A DNA stretch of 64,000 nucleotides from Nonomuraea muscovyensis (GTDB lineage Bacteria; Actinomycetota; Actinomycetes; Streptosporangiales; Streptosporangiaceae). Each line of letters begins with the position of its first letter. Within the stretch, counting starts at the first letter, position 1. The notes below the pieces were generated by a model. It was given only the letters and a program-made list of their open reading frames with translations. It did not search any database and was not told where the DNA came from. Location: NCBI RefSeq assembly GCF_014207745.1, contig NZ_JACHJB010000002.1, forward strand, positions 496,001-560,000, given 5' to 3'. Below are positions 15,933 to 24,872 of this stretch, piece after piece. The translations under genes were made by a program, and so were the position numbers.

Positions 15933-17489
15933 TTACGGCGCCTGGGTTCTCTGTGGTGCGGATTGGGCTGGTCGGCCAGGGGCCTGGGCTGCTACGAAGT
16001 CTTTGCTGCGGATGAGGGCGAAAGCCAAGGCGCCCCCTATGAGTGCCAAGATGCCGCTGGCGGCCAGCAGGTCGTTCAGTGACGTCGCGAAACTGGCGTG
16101 GACCGCACTATTCAGCTGGCCACGAAGCTCCGGTGGGGCGGCGGCAGCCGCCTGCCCGGCAGCGCCCTTGCCGATGGCGTCCGCGATCTGACCGGCCTGT
16201 CCTTGGAGCGCGGGGATGTTCGCGAGCCGTTCCCGTAGCGCATCGTGCAGTGATGCGGTGAAGATCGAGCCGTAGAGGGCGATGCCGACGGCGATGCCGA
16301 CCTGGCGGAGGGTCTGGTTCACACCGGAGGCCATGCCGGCCCGGTATACCGGCACGACCCCTATCGCGGTCGACGCCAGCGGTGGGTTGACCATTCCGGC
16401 GCCGATGCCGGTGACGACGAGGCCCGGGATGAGGTGGGTCCAGTCCGAATCTGCGGTCACGCCCGTCATGAGCAACAGGCCGATGCCCACCGTGACCAGG
16501 CCGGGACCGATCAGCCACCGGGTCGGCACCCGGTTCAGCAACCGGCCTGCCGCCATGGCGGCGACGAGTGTGCAGCCGGAGCTGACCAGCAGCCGGGCAC
16601 CGGTGCCCATCGCGCTGTGACCGAGACCGTTCTGCAGGTACAGCACGAGGTAGATGTACATCGCGAACAACGAGGCGTTCATCGCGAACGCTGCGATCGA
16701 GCCGCCGACGAACGTCGGGGTCCGCAGCAGCGAGAGGTCGAACATCGGCTCCGGCACTCGCGACTCGACCACCACGAACGCCGCGAGGAGCAGTACCGCG
16801 AGGCCGAAGCAGAGCAGGACGCCCTGCTCGCCCCATCCCATGTCGCTCGCCCTGATCAAGGCGTACACCAGGCTGAACAGTCCGGCGGTGAGCGTCACGA
16901 CGCCCAGCCAGTCGATCCGCGAGGCGCGCGGCGGACGGGACTCGTCCACCAGCCGAAGCGTGATGACGATCGCGGCGATGCCGATCGGCAGGTTCACCAG
17001 AAAGATGCCGCGCCAGCTGATCCCGCTGGTGATCACACCGCCGAGCACCGGGCCGAGCGCGGTGGCGACACCCGCGACGGAACCCCAGACGCCGAAGGCC
17101 ATGCCGCGCTGTTTGCCCTGGAACGTGCCGGCGAGCAGCGCCAGGGAGGTGGCGAAGAGGATCGCGCCGCCGACTCCCTGCACCCCGCGGGAGACGATCA
17201 GCATCACCTGTTCCTGGGCGATGCCGCACATCAGCGATCCCATCGTGAAGATCGCCAGTCCGATGACGGACAGCAGCCGCCTGCCGTACTGATCGGCCAG
17301 GGAGCCTGAGATGAGCAGGAGTGCCGCCAGGCTCAACGCGTAAGCGTCGGTCGTCCATTGCAGGCTGCTGAAGCTCGCGTGCAGTGAGCGCTGGATGTCG
17401 GGCAGCGCGACCGCGACGATCGTGACATCGAGCAGCAACATGAACGTCGCGGCGCACACCACCAGCAGCGTCCACCATTGGCGTCTCAT
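15933..17489 (-). CDS. MFS exporter, EmrB/QacA (DHA2) type
   Basis: 518 aa from the ATG at 17489 (GAAGGGG upstream); an in-frame ATG at 17552 lies within the operator region and is unlikely. The first TM with the D1 motif (LLLDVTIVAVALPDIQRSL), motif A (GSLADQYGRRLL) and motif C (ALGPVLGGVITSGISWRGIFLVNLP) are classic for 14-TM drug/proton antiporters. It is divergent from the ribbon-helix-helix gene, whose tandem operator lies between them, so expression is probably repressed until a ligand or partner relieves it. Confidence 0.9.
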   Translation of the reverse strand: MRRQWWTLLVVCAATFMLLLDVTIVAVALPDIQRSLHASFSSLQWTTDAYALSLAALLLISGSLADQYGRRLLSVIGLAIFTMGSLMCGIAQEQVMLIVSRGVQGVGGAILFATSLALLAGTFQGKQRGMAFGVWGSVAGVATALGPVLGGVITSGISWRGIFLVNLPIGIAAIVITLRLVDESRPPRASRIDWLGVVTLTAGLFSLVYALIRASDMGWGEQGVLLCFGLAVLLLAAFVVVESRVPEPMFDLSLLRTPTFVGGSIAAFAMNASLFAMYIYLVLYLQNGLGHSAMGTGARLLVSSGCTLVAAMAAGRLLNRVPTRWLIGPGLVTVGIGLLLMTGVTADSDWTHLIPGLVVTGIGAGMVNPPLASTAIGVVPVYRAGMASGVNQTLRQVGIAVGIALYGSIFTASLHDALRERLANIPALQGQAGQIADAIGKGAAGQAAAAAPPELRGQLNSAVHASFATSLNDLLAASGILALIGGALAFALIRSKDFVAAQAPGRPAQSAPQRTQAP

Positions 17490-17543
17490 CGTTCGGCCCC
17501 TTCCTTGACGGGCAGCTCTTCGAACTCCGGCTTGGTCCGGCGA

Positions 17544-17567
17544 TGCTAGCATGCTAGCTTGCTAACA
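17544..17567. promoter_or_regulatory. Three tandem 8-bp repeats, ribbon-helix-helix operator
   Basis: TGCTAGCA, TGCTAGCT and TGCTAACA follow each other exactly at 17544, 17552 and 17560, and the first two also form the perfect 14-bp palindrome GCTAGCATGCTAGC (17545-17558). The array runs into the ATG of the ribbon-helix-helix gene and lies about 55 bp upstream of the divergent exporter start. Short head-to-tail half-sites are typical of cooperative RHH repressors. Confidence 0.7.
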
Positions 17568-17734
17568 TGGGTGGCGCGGAAGTCAAGCAGTTCAACGTCT
17601 ACTTGCCGGTGGACCTCATCCGGCAGGTCAAGCACCATGCCATCGAGAACGAGCTGTCGCTCTCGGCCCTGGTGGCCGAGGCGTTGCGCGCGTATCTCGC
17701 GGTTCACGAGAAGGAAGCTCGAAAGGAAGGCTGA
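17567..17734 (+). CDS. Ribbon-helix-helix (CopG/Arc-type) repressor
   Basis: 55 aa: the beta strand [19 protein letters not shown], then [18 protein letters not shown] as helices A and B, the standard RHH DNA-binding dimer fold. The ATG is the last part of the third operator repeat, so bound repressor would cover its own start region; translation may be leaderless. The VOC gene begins 1 bp after its stop. Regulates itself and the divergent MFS exporter by inference from the operator. Confidence 0.8.
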   Translation: MGGAEVKQFNVYLPVDLIRQVKHHAIENELSLSALVAEALRAYLAVHEKEARKEG

Positions 17735-17735
17735 C

Positions 17736-18080
17736 ATGACCACCGAGGGCATCGAAGGCGTTTACGTCGAGACCCACAACTGGGGAAAGGCGGCCAAGTT
17801 CTTGCAGGCGTTGGGCTACAACGTCGAGTTCGCGACCGAAGACGGCTCGGGGATGCTCCGCAACGGCGACGGTCCCTACCTCCTGCTCGCTGAGATTCCC
17901 GAGGACCGGAAGCCAGAGGTCCAGGTCGTGTTGCGCGTAGCGGACGCGGGCGCGTTCAGCGCCGAGGAGTCCCTCGAAGTGGTCACGCCGTTCGAGGAGA
18001 CCCACTACGGAACGCAGGAGATGAAGGTGCGTGACCCCGACGGGCGTGTCTGGAGCCTGCAGGCACCGATCAAGAAATGA
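17736..18080 (+). CDS. VOC/glyoxalase-like protein
   Basis: 114 aa. One vicinal-oxygen-chelate unit: VYVETHNWGKAAKFLQALGYNVEFATEDGSGML at the start and MKVRDPDGRVWSLQAP at the end. Stand-alone single VOC proteins dimerise and either bind metal for lyase, isomerase or dioxygenase chemistry or sequester drugs (bleomycin-resistance type). Co-transcribed with the RHH repressor and opposite an exporter, so drug binding is a reasonable guess; the substrate is not shown by sequence. Confidence 0.78.
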   Translation: MTTEGIEGVYVETHNWGKAAKFLQALGYNVEFATEDGSGMLRNGDGPYLLLAEIPEDRKPEVQVVLRVADAGAFSAEESLEVVTPFEETHYGTQEMKVRDPDGRVWSLQAPIKK

Positions 18081-18148
18081 CGCGTGGCTGTCGCCGAGTG
18101 CTCCACGTAGCTGCGGACTGAAGTGTCGCCGGCAGCGCGGTTTGTCAG

Positions 18149-18445
18149 GTGTCGTCACAGTGCCGGCCGTCGGCCTCGCTCGTGACGGTCCTTCTTCGGC
18201 CGGTGCTGCTGTTCGTCGCGGGCAGCGGAGTAGGCATTGCGTGGCCGCACCTGAGCGCCGCCGCCATGACCGTCGGTGAGACCACGCAGGGATCCATCAC
18301 GACCCTGGGCGCGGCCCTGACCGGAGTCGGTGGAGACATAACCGAGACAGGTCATTCCGCACAGTGGTTGTACGGAACGTTCGCCGTCATCGTCCAGTGT
18401 GAAGTGTTGCTCGCGCACCGCGCCATCGGGGAACGCACCAGGAAT
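18149..18445 (+). pseudogene. MFS transporter C-terminal remnant
   Basis: The frame contains VLLFVAGSGVGIAWPHLSAAAM and later QWLYGTFAVIVQCEVLLAHRA. These resemble TM11 (GIGIAWPHL-type) and the last helix of MFS exporters, with the intervening part shortened. No start or upstream helices exist. The rest of the 18081-18548 gap holds only the presumed leader of the DHFR-like gene. Confidence 0.45.
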
Positions 18446-18548
18446 CTTCGAAGAAGTTCGGGAGGCGGTGTCGGATCGGCGCGGTGGTGTTCGTAGCAGG
18501 GGTGAGGCCGCCCGCAAGGGGCGGCGCCAAGGCGAAGGAACCGCGATC

Positions 18549-19157
18549 ATGAAGCTGGCGACCATGACTCAGGTCACCATCGATGGAGTGATGCAGGGAA
18601 ACGGCGCCGCGTCGGATGACCGCAGGAACGGATTCGAGCGCGGCGGATGGGCCCGGGGGAAGGGCGACGACGAGACCAGGACGTTCATCACGCAGACCTA
18701 CCAGCGCGCAGAGGCGTTCCTGTTCGGCCGGCGCACCTACGAACTGTTCGCCGGCTCCTGGGGATCAATCGACCGGATGCGCGCACATCCCATCGGCGTG
18801 GCCTTGAACGAGGCCCCCAAGTACGTTGCCTCGACCACGCTCACCACGCCGCGCTGGGACGACACGACCGTTCTCCGCGGTGACCTCTCGGCGGCCATCA
18901 GTGAGCTGAAGGCCAAGCCCGGAGGTGAGCTGCAGGTGCACGGCAGTGGCATCCTGACTCAGTGGCTGCTGGAGAACGACCTGGTCGACGAGATGATTCT
19001 GATCGTGATCCCGGTGATCCTCGGCCAGGGCGCGAGACTGTTCCCGGAGACCGGTCCGGATCTTGCGCTCGACCTGGTCGAGTCGCGGGTCGACTCGAAG
19101 GGTGTGACGATCCAGGTCTACCGGCCGGCCGGGCGCCCGCGGTATGCAACGGCCTGA
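18549..19157 (+). CDS. Dihydrofolate reductase family protein (RibD C-terminal-like)
   Basis: 202 aa from ATG 18549. Signature pieces: TQVTIDGVMQ at the N-terminus, AFLFGRRTYELFAGSW, PKYVASTTL, and ELQVHGSGILTQWLLENDLVDEMILIVIPVILGQGARLF near the end, all typical of the YyaP/YwjB-type DHFR-fold reductases. True folate activity is unproven; these are probably NADPH-dependent reductases of unknown substrate. It precedes the DGPF and ECF42 genes by 52 bp on the same strand and is probably part of that signalling operon. Confidence 0.85.
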   Translation: MKLATMTQVTIDGVMQGNGAASDDRRNGFERGGWARGKGDDETRTFITQTYQRAEAFLFGRRTYELFAGSWGSIDRMRAHPIGVALNEAPKYVASTTLTTPRWDDTTVLRGDLSAAISELKAKPGGELQVHGSGILTQWLLENDLVDEMILIVIPVILGQGARLFPETGPDLALDLVESRVDSKGVTIQVYRPAGRPRYATA

Positions 19158-19209
19158 AGTCTCCACCTCCAAACCACGCTGTCTTGCCACCACAGGAGAT
19201 GATCTCCAG

Positions 19210-19533
19210 ATGCGGTACCTGGTTTCCGTGATCGATGACAAGAGCAATCCCGGCAGCACGGACAGGCGGCCTGCCATCAGCGCGTTCAACGAACGACTGA
19301 TCGCCGAGGGCTACTGGGTTTTCGCGGGCGGACTCGCGGACACCGACGCGGCCACGGTCATCGACAACCGGGGCGAGCAGGCGGTGTTCAGCGACGGGCC
19401 TTTCGTGGAGTCGAAGGAGTACCTCGCCGGCGTCTGGGTGTGGGAGGCCCCCGATCTGGATGTGGCGCTCAAGCTCGCCACCGAGGCGTCGAAGGTCTGC
19501 GATCGGAAGGTCGAGGTGCGGCCGTTCCTGTGA
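19210..19533 (+). CDS. DGPF/YCII-domain protein, partner of ECF42
   Basis: 107 aa, start ATG 19210. The eponymous motif is seen in AVFSDGPFVESKEYLAGVWVWEA (DGPF about residue 64), with the final KVEVRPF conserved. DGPF proteins are genetically linked to ECF42 sigma factors in actinobacteria and other phyla. The stop overlaps the sigma-factor GTG by 4 bp. It is thought to belong to the regulon or signalling set of its sigma factor; the biochemical function is unknown. Confidence 0.88.
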   Translation: MRYLVSVIDDKSNPGSTDRRPAISAFNERLIAEGYWVFAGGLADTDAATVIDNRGEQAVFSDGPFVESKEYLAGVWVWEAPDLDVALKLATEASKVCDRKVEVRPFL

Positions 19534-20762
19534 GCGACGTCGAGGAGGCGATCACCCGGGCCCACCACGACGAGTGGGCGCGGGTGGTGGCCGCCCTGAC
19601 CAGGCGTTTCGGTGACCTCGACATCGCCGAGGAGGCGGCTGCCGAGGCGTTCGCGACCGCCGTGGAGCGGTGGCCCGCCAACGGCGTGCCGCCCAATCCC
19701 GGCGCCTGGCTGACCACAACCGCCAGCCGCAAGGCCATCGACCGGATCCGGCGTGAGAACAAGCGCGACGACAAGCACAGGGAGGCTCAGATGACGTACG
19801 ACGACCCGCCCGAGCCTGTTGGCGTCATCGATGACGACCGGCTCCGGCTGATCTTCATCTGCTGTCACCCGGCGCTGGCGACGGAAGCCCGCGTGGCGTT
19901 GACGCTGCGCATGGTCGGCGGTCTGACCGTGCCCGAGATCGCCCGTGCCTTCCTGGTGCAGGGGACCACCATGGAGCAGCGCATCACCCGCGCGAAGGCC
20001 AAGATCAAGGCGGCTCGCATCCCCTATCGGATGCCGTCCGCCGACGATCTGCCGACTCGTGTCTCCGGCGTCCTGGCCGTCCTGTTCCTCGTCTTCAACG
20101 AGGGCTACCTGGCCAGCGGCCCCGACACCGACCCCGTACGACACGACCTGACCACCGAGGCGATCCGGCTCACCCGCCTGATCCGCGCGCTCCTGCCGCG
20201 GGACGGAGAAGTGGCCGGGCTGCTGGCGTTGATGCTGCTCACCGAGGCCCGCCGCACCGCCCGGATCTCGGCGAACGGCGAACTGGTCGCGCTCGACGAG
20301 CAGGACCGCGGGGCCTGGGACGCGGAACTGATCGCCGAAGGTCATCGGCTGGTGCGCGAGCGCCTGGCCGCTGCCGCTGCCGGGGTGGCTCCGGGTCGCT
20401 ACCAGATCCTCGCCGCGATCAACGCCGTGCACACCTCTGCCCGCGACATCCGTGACACCGACTGGTCGCAGGTCCTCGCCCTCTACGACCAGCTCGTCCG
20501 CCTCGACCCCTCGCCGATCATCGCCCTCAACCGGGCCATCGCCGTGGCCGAGCTCGACGGGCCGGAGGTGGCACTGGCCATCATTGACCGCCTCGCCGAG
20601 GCGCTGGCCGGCTATCACGCCTACCACGCCACCCGCGCCGACCTGCTGCGCCGGCTGGGTCGAAGTCAGCAGTCACGCGCAGCCTACGAGCGGGCCATCG
20701 AGCTGGCCGGCAACACCGGCGAGACCGCCTACCTCACCCGCCGCCGCGACCAACTGCAGTAG
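19530..20762 (+). CDS. ECF42-type RNA polymerase sigma factor with C-terminal TPR-like extension
   Basis: 410 aa, GTG at 19530 overlapping the DGPF stop. Sigma2 region: FGDLDIAEEAAAEAFATAVERWPANGVPPNPGAWLTTTASRKAIDRIRRENK. Sigma4 follows: ALTLRMVGGLTVPEIARAFLV...QRITRAKAKIK. The long C-terminal domain (YHAYHATRADLLRRLGRSQQSRAAYERAIELAGNTGE) is the TPR-like extension that defines ECF42. No anti-sigma gene is adjacent, as expected for this group, where the C-terminal extension is implicated in control. Confidence 0.9.
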   Translation: MSDVEEAITRAHHDEWARVVAALTRRFGDLDIAEEAAAEAFATAVERWPANGVPPNPGAWLTTTASRKAIDRIRRENKRDDKHREAQMTYDDPPEPVGVIDDDRLRLIFICCHPALATEARVALTLRMVGGLTVPEIARAFLVQGTTMEQRITRAKAKIKAARIPYRMPSADDLPTRVSGVLAVLFLVFNEGYLASGPDTDPVRHDLTTEAIRLTRLIRALLPRDGEVAGLLALMLLTEARRTARISANGELVALDEQDRGAWDAELIAEGHRLVRERLAAAAAGVAPGRYQILAAINAVHTSARDIRDTDWSQVLALYDQLVRLDPSPIIALNRAIAVAELDGPEVALAIIDRLAEALAGYHAYHATRADLLRRLGRSQQSRAAYERAIELAGNTGETAYLTRRRDQLQ

Positions 20763-20855
20763 CGCCCGCGCTTGAAGATCGCACTTGATACAGCGATGAA
20801 AGGCGACACGGAACGCTGCACTATTGACATCGAGGTGCCCAGCAGATTCCGGACA

Positions 20856-20874
20856 GTCAGCTACATAAGCTGAC
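20856..20874. repeat. Perfect inverted repeat in the sigma-factor/transposase intergenic region
   Basis: GTCAGCT (20856-20862), loop ACATA, AGCTGAC (20868-20874), 23 bp before the OrfA remnant start. It could be an operator or the worn end of the insertion sequence. A TTGACA box is present at 20824-20829. Confidence 0.35.
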
Positions 20875-20897
20875 AGAAGTCTGGAAGAGGTAAGTAC

Positions 20898-21043
20898 GTG
20901 ACGAGGCGTCGTAGGCAGTTCTCGCCGGAGTTCAAGGAAGAAGCCGTCCGGATGGTGCTGGAGGGCGAGCGGACGGTCGCGTCGGTGGCGCGGGAGTTCG
21001 GGATCAACGCCAGCACCCTGGGTAGCTGGGTGAACCGGCATCC
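20898..21043 (+). pseudogene. IS3-family transposase OrfA fragment
   Basis: The GTG-started frame opens TRRRRQFSPEFKEEAVRMVLEGERTVASVAREFGINASTLGSWVNRH, a textbook OrfA helix-turn-helix. Homology ends at about residue 48; OrfA should be about 100 residues and OrfB should follow. The next sequence is a strong hairpin. This is a short relic. Confidence 0.8.
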
Positions 21044-21045
21044 TG

Positions 21046-21089
21046 GTCCGCGGGCCACGGGACGAACGCTCGCCCGTGGCCCCGCGGAC
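21046..21089. terminator. Long GC-rich hairpin following the OrfA fragment
   Basis: GTCCGCGGGCCACGGG (21046-21061) pairs with CCCGTGGCCCCGCGGAC (21073-21089), a 16-bp stem with one bulged C and an 11-nt loop. A second stem, CCCCGG-CCGGGG, lies near 21163-21181. They break transcription coming from the left or flank the next gene's leader. Nothing else is recognisable in 21090-21229. Confidence 0.45.
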
Positions 21090-21229
21090 GTTGCACGGAC
21101 TGCGCGATGCCGCGGCCACCGGCTCGCGGGCGCGAGTCGGCGGTTGCACCCCGAAAGCCCTGCCCCGGTTGTGTACCGGGGTGTTCGTCCTCAAGGCCCA
21201 CCGGGCAGGCACTCGACAGGAGCTGACGA

Positions 21230-21904
21230 ATGCACTCCGCACCGCACCACCAACGGGCTTCCCCCAGCGTTTGGAGGGAACGCTTGCGCCACGTCTACTG
21301 GATCGGCGGCGGCAGCGGGTCCGGAAAATCCACCATCGCCCGACGCATCGCCGACCGGTATGGGATGCGTGTGTACGATACCGACGCGGTCATGCCCGAC
21401 CACGCCCGCCGCATGTCCGTGGAGCAAGCTCCTTACCTGGGCAAGTTCGCTGCCATGGACATGGACGAACGCTGGGTGGCCAGAAGTCCGCGCGAGATGC
21501 TCGATACCTTCCACTGGTTCCACGGCGAAGGATTCAAGCTGATCATCGATGACCTTCTCGCCCTCCCCGCCGACCGGCCGGTGGTCGCCGAGGGATTCCG
21601 GCTGCTGCCCGGCCTCGTCCAACCCTTGCTCGCCGAAGTGGGCCATGCCGTGTGGCTGCTGCCGACTCCCCAGTTCCGCCAGGCGGTGTTCGACAGCCGC
21701 GGCGGACCGGCATGGGGATTCCTCGCCAAGACCGGTGACCCGCAGCGGGCGCTGCGGAACCTGCTCCAGCGCGACGCACTGTTCACCGACCGGCTCACCG
21801 AGCAGACCCGGCATCTGGGCCTCTACGGGCTCAGGGTGGCTTCCGGGGACACCGAGGAGGATCTCGCACGGCGAGTCTCCGCGGTGTTCGGTCTTGCGGA
21901 ATAG
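21230..21904 (+). CDS. P-loop NTPase, kinase-like
   Basis: 224 aa from ATG 21230, with AGGAG eight bases upstream. The Walker A motif is GGGSGSGKST at about residues 26-35, followed by IARRIADRYGMRVYDTDAVMPDH as in small-molecule or nucleoside kinases with a D-x-D after the first strand. LPADRPVVAEGFRLLPGLV is the Walker B-like strand. No specific substrate family recognised. It stands alone between IS debris and the convergent LuxR gene. Confidence 0.75.
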   Translation: MHSAPHHQRASPSVWRERLRHVYWIGGGSGSGKSTIARRIADRYGMRVYDTDAVMPDHARRMSVEQAPYLGKFAAMDMDERWVARSPREMLDTFHWFHGEGFKLIIDDLLALPADRPVVAEGFRLLPGLVQPLLAEVGHAVWLLPTPQFRQAVFDSRGGPAWGFLAKTGDPQRALRNLLQRDALFTDRLTEQTRHLGLYGLRVASGDTEEDLARRVSAVFGLAE

Positions 21905-22027
21905 GTGGTCATCAGCGGCCGCGGCCCATCGGGCATCTCCGGGAGCCGGAAGGCCCGTCATGGTGATGTGGTGTGGTCCCGTGGACGACGTGGGTGCCTC
22001 GGCGGGCCGCTGCGAGAGCCACCGGTG

Positions 22028-23125
22028 TCATCGATGGTGTTCGGCGAACAACCGCGCGACGAGCTCGCCACGGCTGGAGATGCCCGTCTTGCCGAAGACG
22101 GCCTTGAGGTGGCCGCGGACGGTGTGCGGGGAGATGACCAGCGCCGCGGCGATCTCGCCGGTGGGCAGGCCGCGTGCCACGAGCCGGGCGATCTCGAACT
22201 CCCGCGGCGTCAGTCCGTACGCCTGGGCGACGATGACCGCCAGGTCGGCGGCGGCCGCGGGCTCGATGACGAGGGCCACCGGACCCGGACGGCCACCGGC
22301 GCCGGTCAGGCATGAGGCGCGACAGGTCAGCCACCGGCCGTCCCGCGTCCGGATCCGGACCTGGGCGCTGCCGCGGTCGCGGCCCCGGGCGATGGCTCGC
22401 GCCTGCAAAGCCGTGCCGATCAGCCAGATGGGCAGCCTCAGCCCCAGCGCCGACGGCATGGCCGGCCCGTCCGGCAGCAGCGCGAGATACCGCCGCGCCT
22501 CCTCGTTGATCGACGTGGCCTCGCCGTGCTCGTCGAAGAGCAGGAGGCCGGGGGCCGACGCGCCTGCTTCGGGCTCCGCGCCGGACGGGCGGGCGAACCG
22601 GCGCAGCCGGCCGGCGAGCGGCCCGGACAGGGTGGCGAGCAACGCGATCTCGTCCGGGCCGAACGCCGTGCGCCCCCGCATGCGGAACAGGCTCACCACG
22701 CCCCACGGCCGGTCGCCGGCCCGCAGCACGGCCCGCAGCTCGTCGTCCACGCCCTGGCCGCCGAGCAGGCGGCGGAAGCGGGCGCTGCGCGCGGGCAGGT
22801 CGCCGGTGGCCGCGCGCAGCCCTGCCACCGGGACGGCCGCGCGGGCGAGGTCGCGGAACGGGACGACGTTCTCCTCCAGGAGCTCGCTCTCCCAGTAGGT
22901 TGCGCAGCCCTCGCCGGCGCCCATGTTCTCGACCAGCATGGGCGCGGTGACCAGGCCGGTCTCCGGGTCGGTGGCCGTCCACACGGCCGCGTCGAACGGC
23001 ATCAGCCGCCGCAGCCCGGCCGAGGCTCGGCCGAAGAGGTCCAGCGCGTCGGCGGCCCGTTCGACAGCCGACAGCACCTCGCCGTGGCGGCGTGCCCGCG
23101 TCATCGACTCTTCACCCGAAACCAT
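22028..23125 (-). CDS. LuxR-family regulator with N-terminal GAF-like and PAS-like sensing regions
   Basis: 365 aa from the ATG at 23125 (GAGGGGA six bases upstream); ATG 23104 is an alternative. The C-terminal HTH is AYGLTPREFEIARLVARGLPTGEIAAALVISPHTVRGHLKAVFGKTGISSRGELVARL. The N-terminal region (PFDAAVWTATDPETG...GDRPWGVVSLFRMRGR) resembles GAF-type sensor segments in related regulators. It is divergent from the FAD-NAD(P) protein gene at 23302, separated by 176 bp, and may regulate it. Confidence 0.85.
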   Translation of the reverse strand: MVSGEESMTRARRHGEVLSAVERAADALDLFGRASAGLRRLMPFDAAVWTATDPETGLVTAPMLVENMGAGEGCATYWESELLEENVVPFRDLARAAVPVAGLRAATGDLPARSARFRRLLGGQGVDDELRAVLRAGDRPWGVVSLFRMRGRTAFGPDEIALLATLSGPLAGRLRRFARPSGAEPEAGASAPGLLLFDEHGEATSINEEARRYLALLPDGPAMPSALGLRLPIWLIGTALQARAIARGRDRGSAQVRIRTRDGRWLTCRASCLTGAGGRPGPVALVIEPAAAADLAVIVAQAYGLTPREFEIARLVARGLPTGEIAAALVISPHTVRGHLKAVFGKTGISSRGELVARLFAEHHR

Positions 23126-23301
23126 CCGCGTCCCCTCACGAAACCGGCCGAGTAGGCCAGCCTGCCCGTCACGCTCTCCCTCGCCAACCCCTCGTTTGAG
23201 GGGGTCATTCCTCACCGATCACCCGAAACCGGGGGATGGAGCGCGGTCCCGCCGCCCGCGAGTCTCGGAAGGACCTGCTGGACCGAACGAGGGAGAACAT
23301 C

Positions 23302-24732
23302 GTGCACATCGCGATCGTGGGAGCCGGCGCCGCGGCTGTCGGCCTGCTGGACGCTCTGGCCGGCAGCGTGGAAGGGGCGGGCGAGGTCACCGTTCTCGAG
23401 CCGTCCCCGCACCTGTGGCGGGGCCGGCCGTACGGGCCGGATCTGGACAGCGTGCTGGTCAACGCGCCACCCGCCATCATGTCGATCCGCCGGGCGGACT
23501 CCGGGCACTACGCCTCCTGGCTGGGCGCGGAGCGCGCCGCCGCCCATCTGGACGACCTGCTGGGACAGCCGCTGGTTCCCCGCGCGCTCTACGGCGCGTA
23601 CCTGGCGGACACCGCCGAGGCCGCCGTGACCGGGCTGTGCGCGCGGGGCTGGCGGGTGCGCGTCGTCCCCGCCCGGGTCGTCGCCGTCACCGGCGCCGGC
23701 CTCCGGCCGGAGCTGCTCACCGAGGACGGGCACCACCACCCGGCCGACCAGGTGGTCCTGTGCGTGGGCGGGGGGACGCCCCAGGACCACTACGGCCTGG
23801 GCGGCGCCCCCGGGTTCGTCGGCGATCCGTACCCCTTGGCGCACACGCTCGACCAGGTCCCGGCCGGGAGCGACGTCGCGGTGATCGGCAGCGGGCTGAC
23901 CGCGGTGGACGTCGTCGTGTCGCTCGCCGCCCGTGGCCATGGCGGCCGGATCGCGCTGGTGTCGCGCAGCGGCCTGCTGCCCCACGTCTGGCAGCGCCCC
24001 CTCGGTCACCGGCCGCGGCACGTGACCGTCGAACGGGTGGAGGCGCTGCACCGCGCCCACGGTTGCGTCACCCTCGACGACCTCGCCGGGCTGCTCCGTG
24101 CCGAGCTGGCGGAGGAGGGCGAGGACTTCGCGGACTTCGCGGCGGAGCTGATGGGGGCCGCGTCCGAGGAGCCCGTACGGCGGCTGCGGCGGCAACTGGC
24201 CGCCGCCGGCGACCCGCGGATCGGGCGGCGCGTGCTGCAGGAGACGGCGCACACCGTCGGCCCGTACGCGTGGCGGCTGCTGCCCGAGTCCGACCGCGAC
24301 CGGCTGCGGCGGCACTTCCGCCTGGCCACCAGCGTGGCCTCGCCCATGGTGCCGGTGAACGCGGCCGTCCTGCTGCGGCTGTTCGACTCGGGGCAGCTCA
24401 CCGTGGCCGCCGGCGTGCGCAAGATCGAGGCGGTGGACGGGGGGTTCCGGGTGCGGGGCGACAGCGGCGACCTGCACGCGGACGTCGTGGTCAACGCCGT
24501 GAACCCGCCGCCTCAGGCCGTGCCCCGGGCGGCGGAGCCGCTGGTCACCTCCCTCCTCGCCGGTGGGCTGGCCGCCCTCCATCCCGCCGGTGGGCTGGTC
24601 CCCGCCGACCCGCGGCTGCACGTGGTGGGCGACCTCGCCGGCGGAGGTCCGTTCATCACCTCCGGCATCCCCGGCGTCGCCGCCCGAGCCGCCCGGACGG
24701 CCCAGGAGGTGCTCGCCACCCGGGTCGGTTGA
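23302..24732 (+). CDS. FAD-NAD(P)-binding protein (HcgC/YdhS-type)
   Basis: 476 aa from the GTG at 23302, chosen for the upstream GGGAG; open frame extends to 23236. The first dinucleotide fold is HIAIVGAGAAAVGLLDAL, with the family tryptophan-rich HLWRGRPYGPDL and the second nucleotide fold VAVIGSGLTAVDVVVSLAARGH. The C-terminal DLAGGGPFITSGIPGVAARAARTA is also conserved. These proteins are annotated as FAD/NAD(P)-binding oxidoreductases of uncertain reaction. Single gene opposite a LuxR regulator. Confidence 0.82.
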   Translation: MHIAIVGAGAAAVGLLDALAGSVEGAGEVTVLEPSPHLWRGRPYGPDLDSVLVNAPPAIMSIRRADSGHYASWLGAERAAAHLDDLLGQPLVPRALYGAYLADTAEAAVTGLCARGWRVRVVPARVVAVTGAGLRPELLTEDGHHHPADQVVLCVGGGTPQDHYGLGGAPGFVGDPYPLAHTLDQVPAGSDVAVIGSGLTAVDVVVSLAARGHGGRIALVSRSGLLPHVWQRPLGHRPRHVTVERVEALHRAHGCVTLDDLAGLLRAELAEEGEDFADFAAELMGAASEEPVRRLRRQLAAAGDPRIGRRVLQETAHTVGPYAWRLLPESDRDRLRRHFRLATSVASPMVPVNAAVLLRLFDSGQLTVAAGVRKIEAVDGGFRVRGDSGDLHADVVVNAVNPPPQAVPRAAEPLVTSLLAGGLAALHPAGGLVPADPRLHVVGDLAGGGPFITSGIPGVAARAARTAQEVLATRVG

Positions 24733-24872
24733 CCGGCCCGGGTGGTGGCCTTCGTGCTGTCCGGCGCGGTGCTGCTCGTGACCGGTGTGCGCCGGCAGCC
24801 GTCGCCGGTCCTGGCAGGGGGAGTGCGTCGGCCGGGGTGCCGCTCCCACGTCGTCCACGGGGTGGGTGACGA

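Noticed and set aside
21050..21229. Possible tRNA or structured RNA gene
   Set aside because: Strong stems are present but no cloverleaf, T-arm GTTCRA or CCA-type end could be assembled.
22923..24869. 648-codon plus-strand open frame
   Set aside because: A shifted shadow of the FAD-NAD(P)-binding protein and antisense to LuxR.
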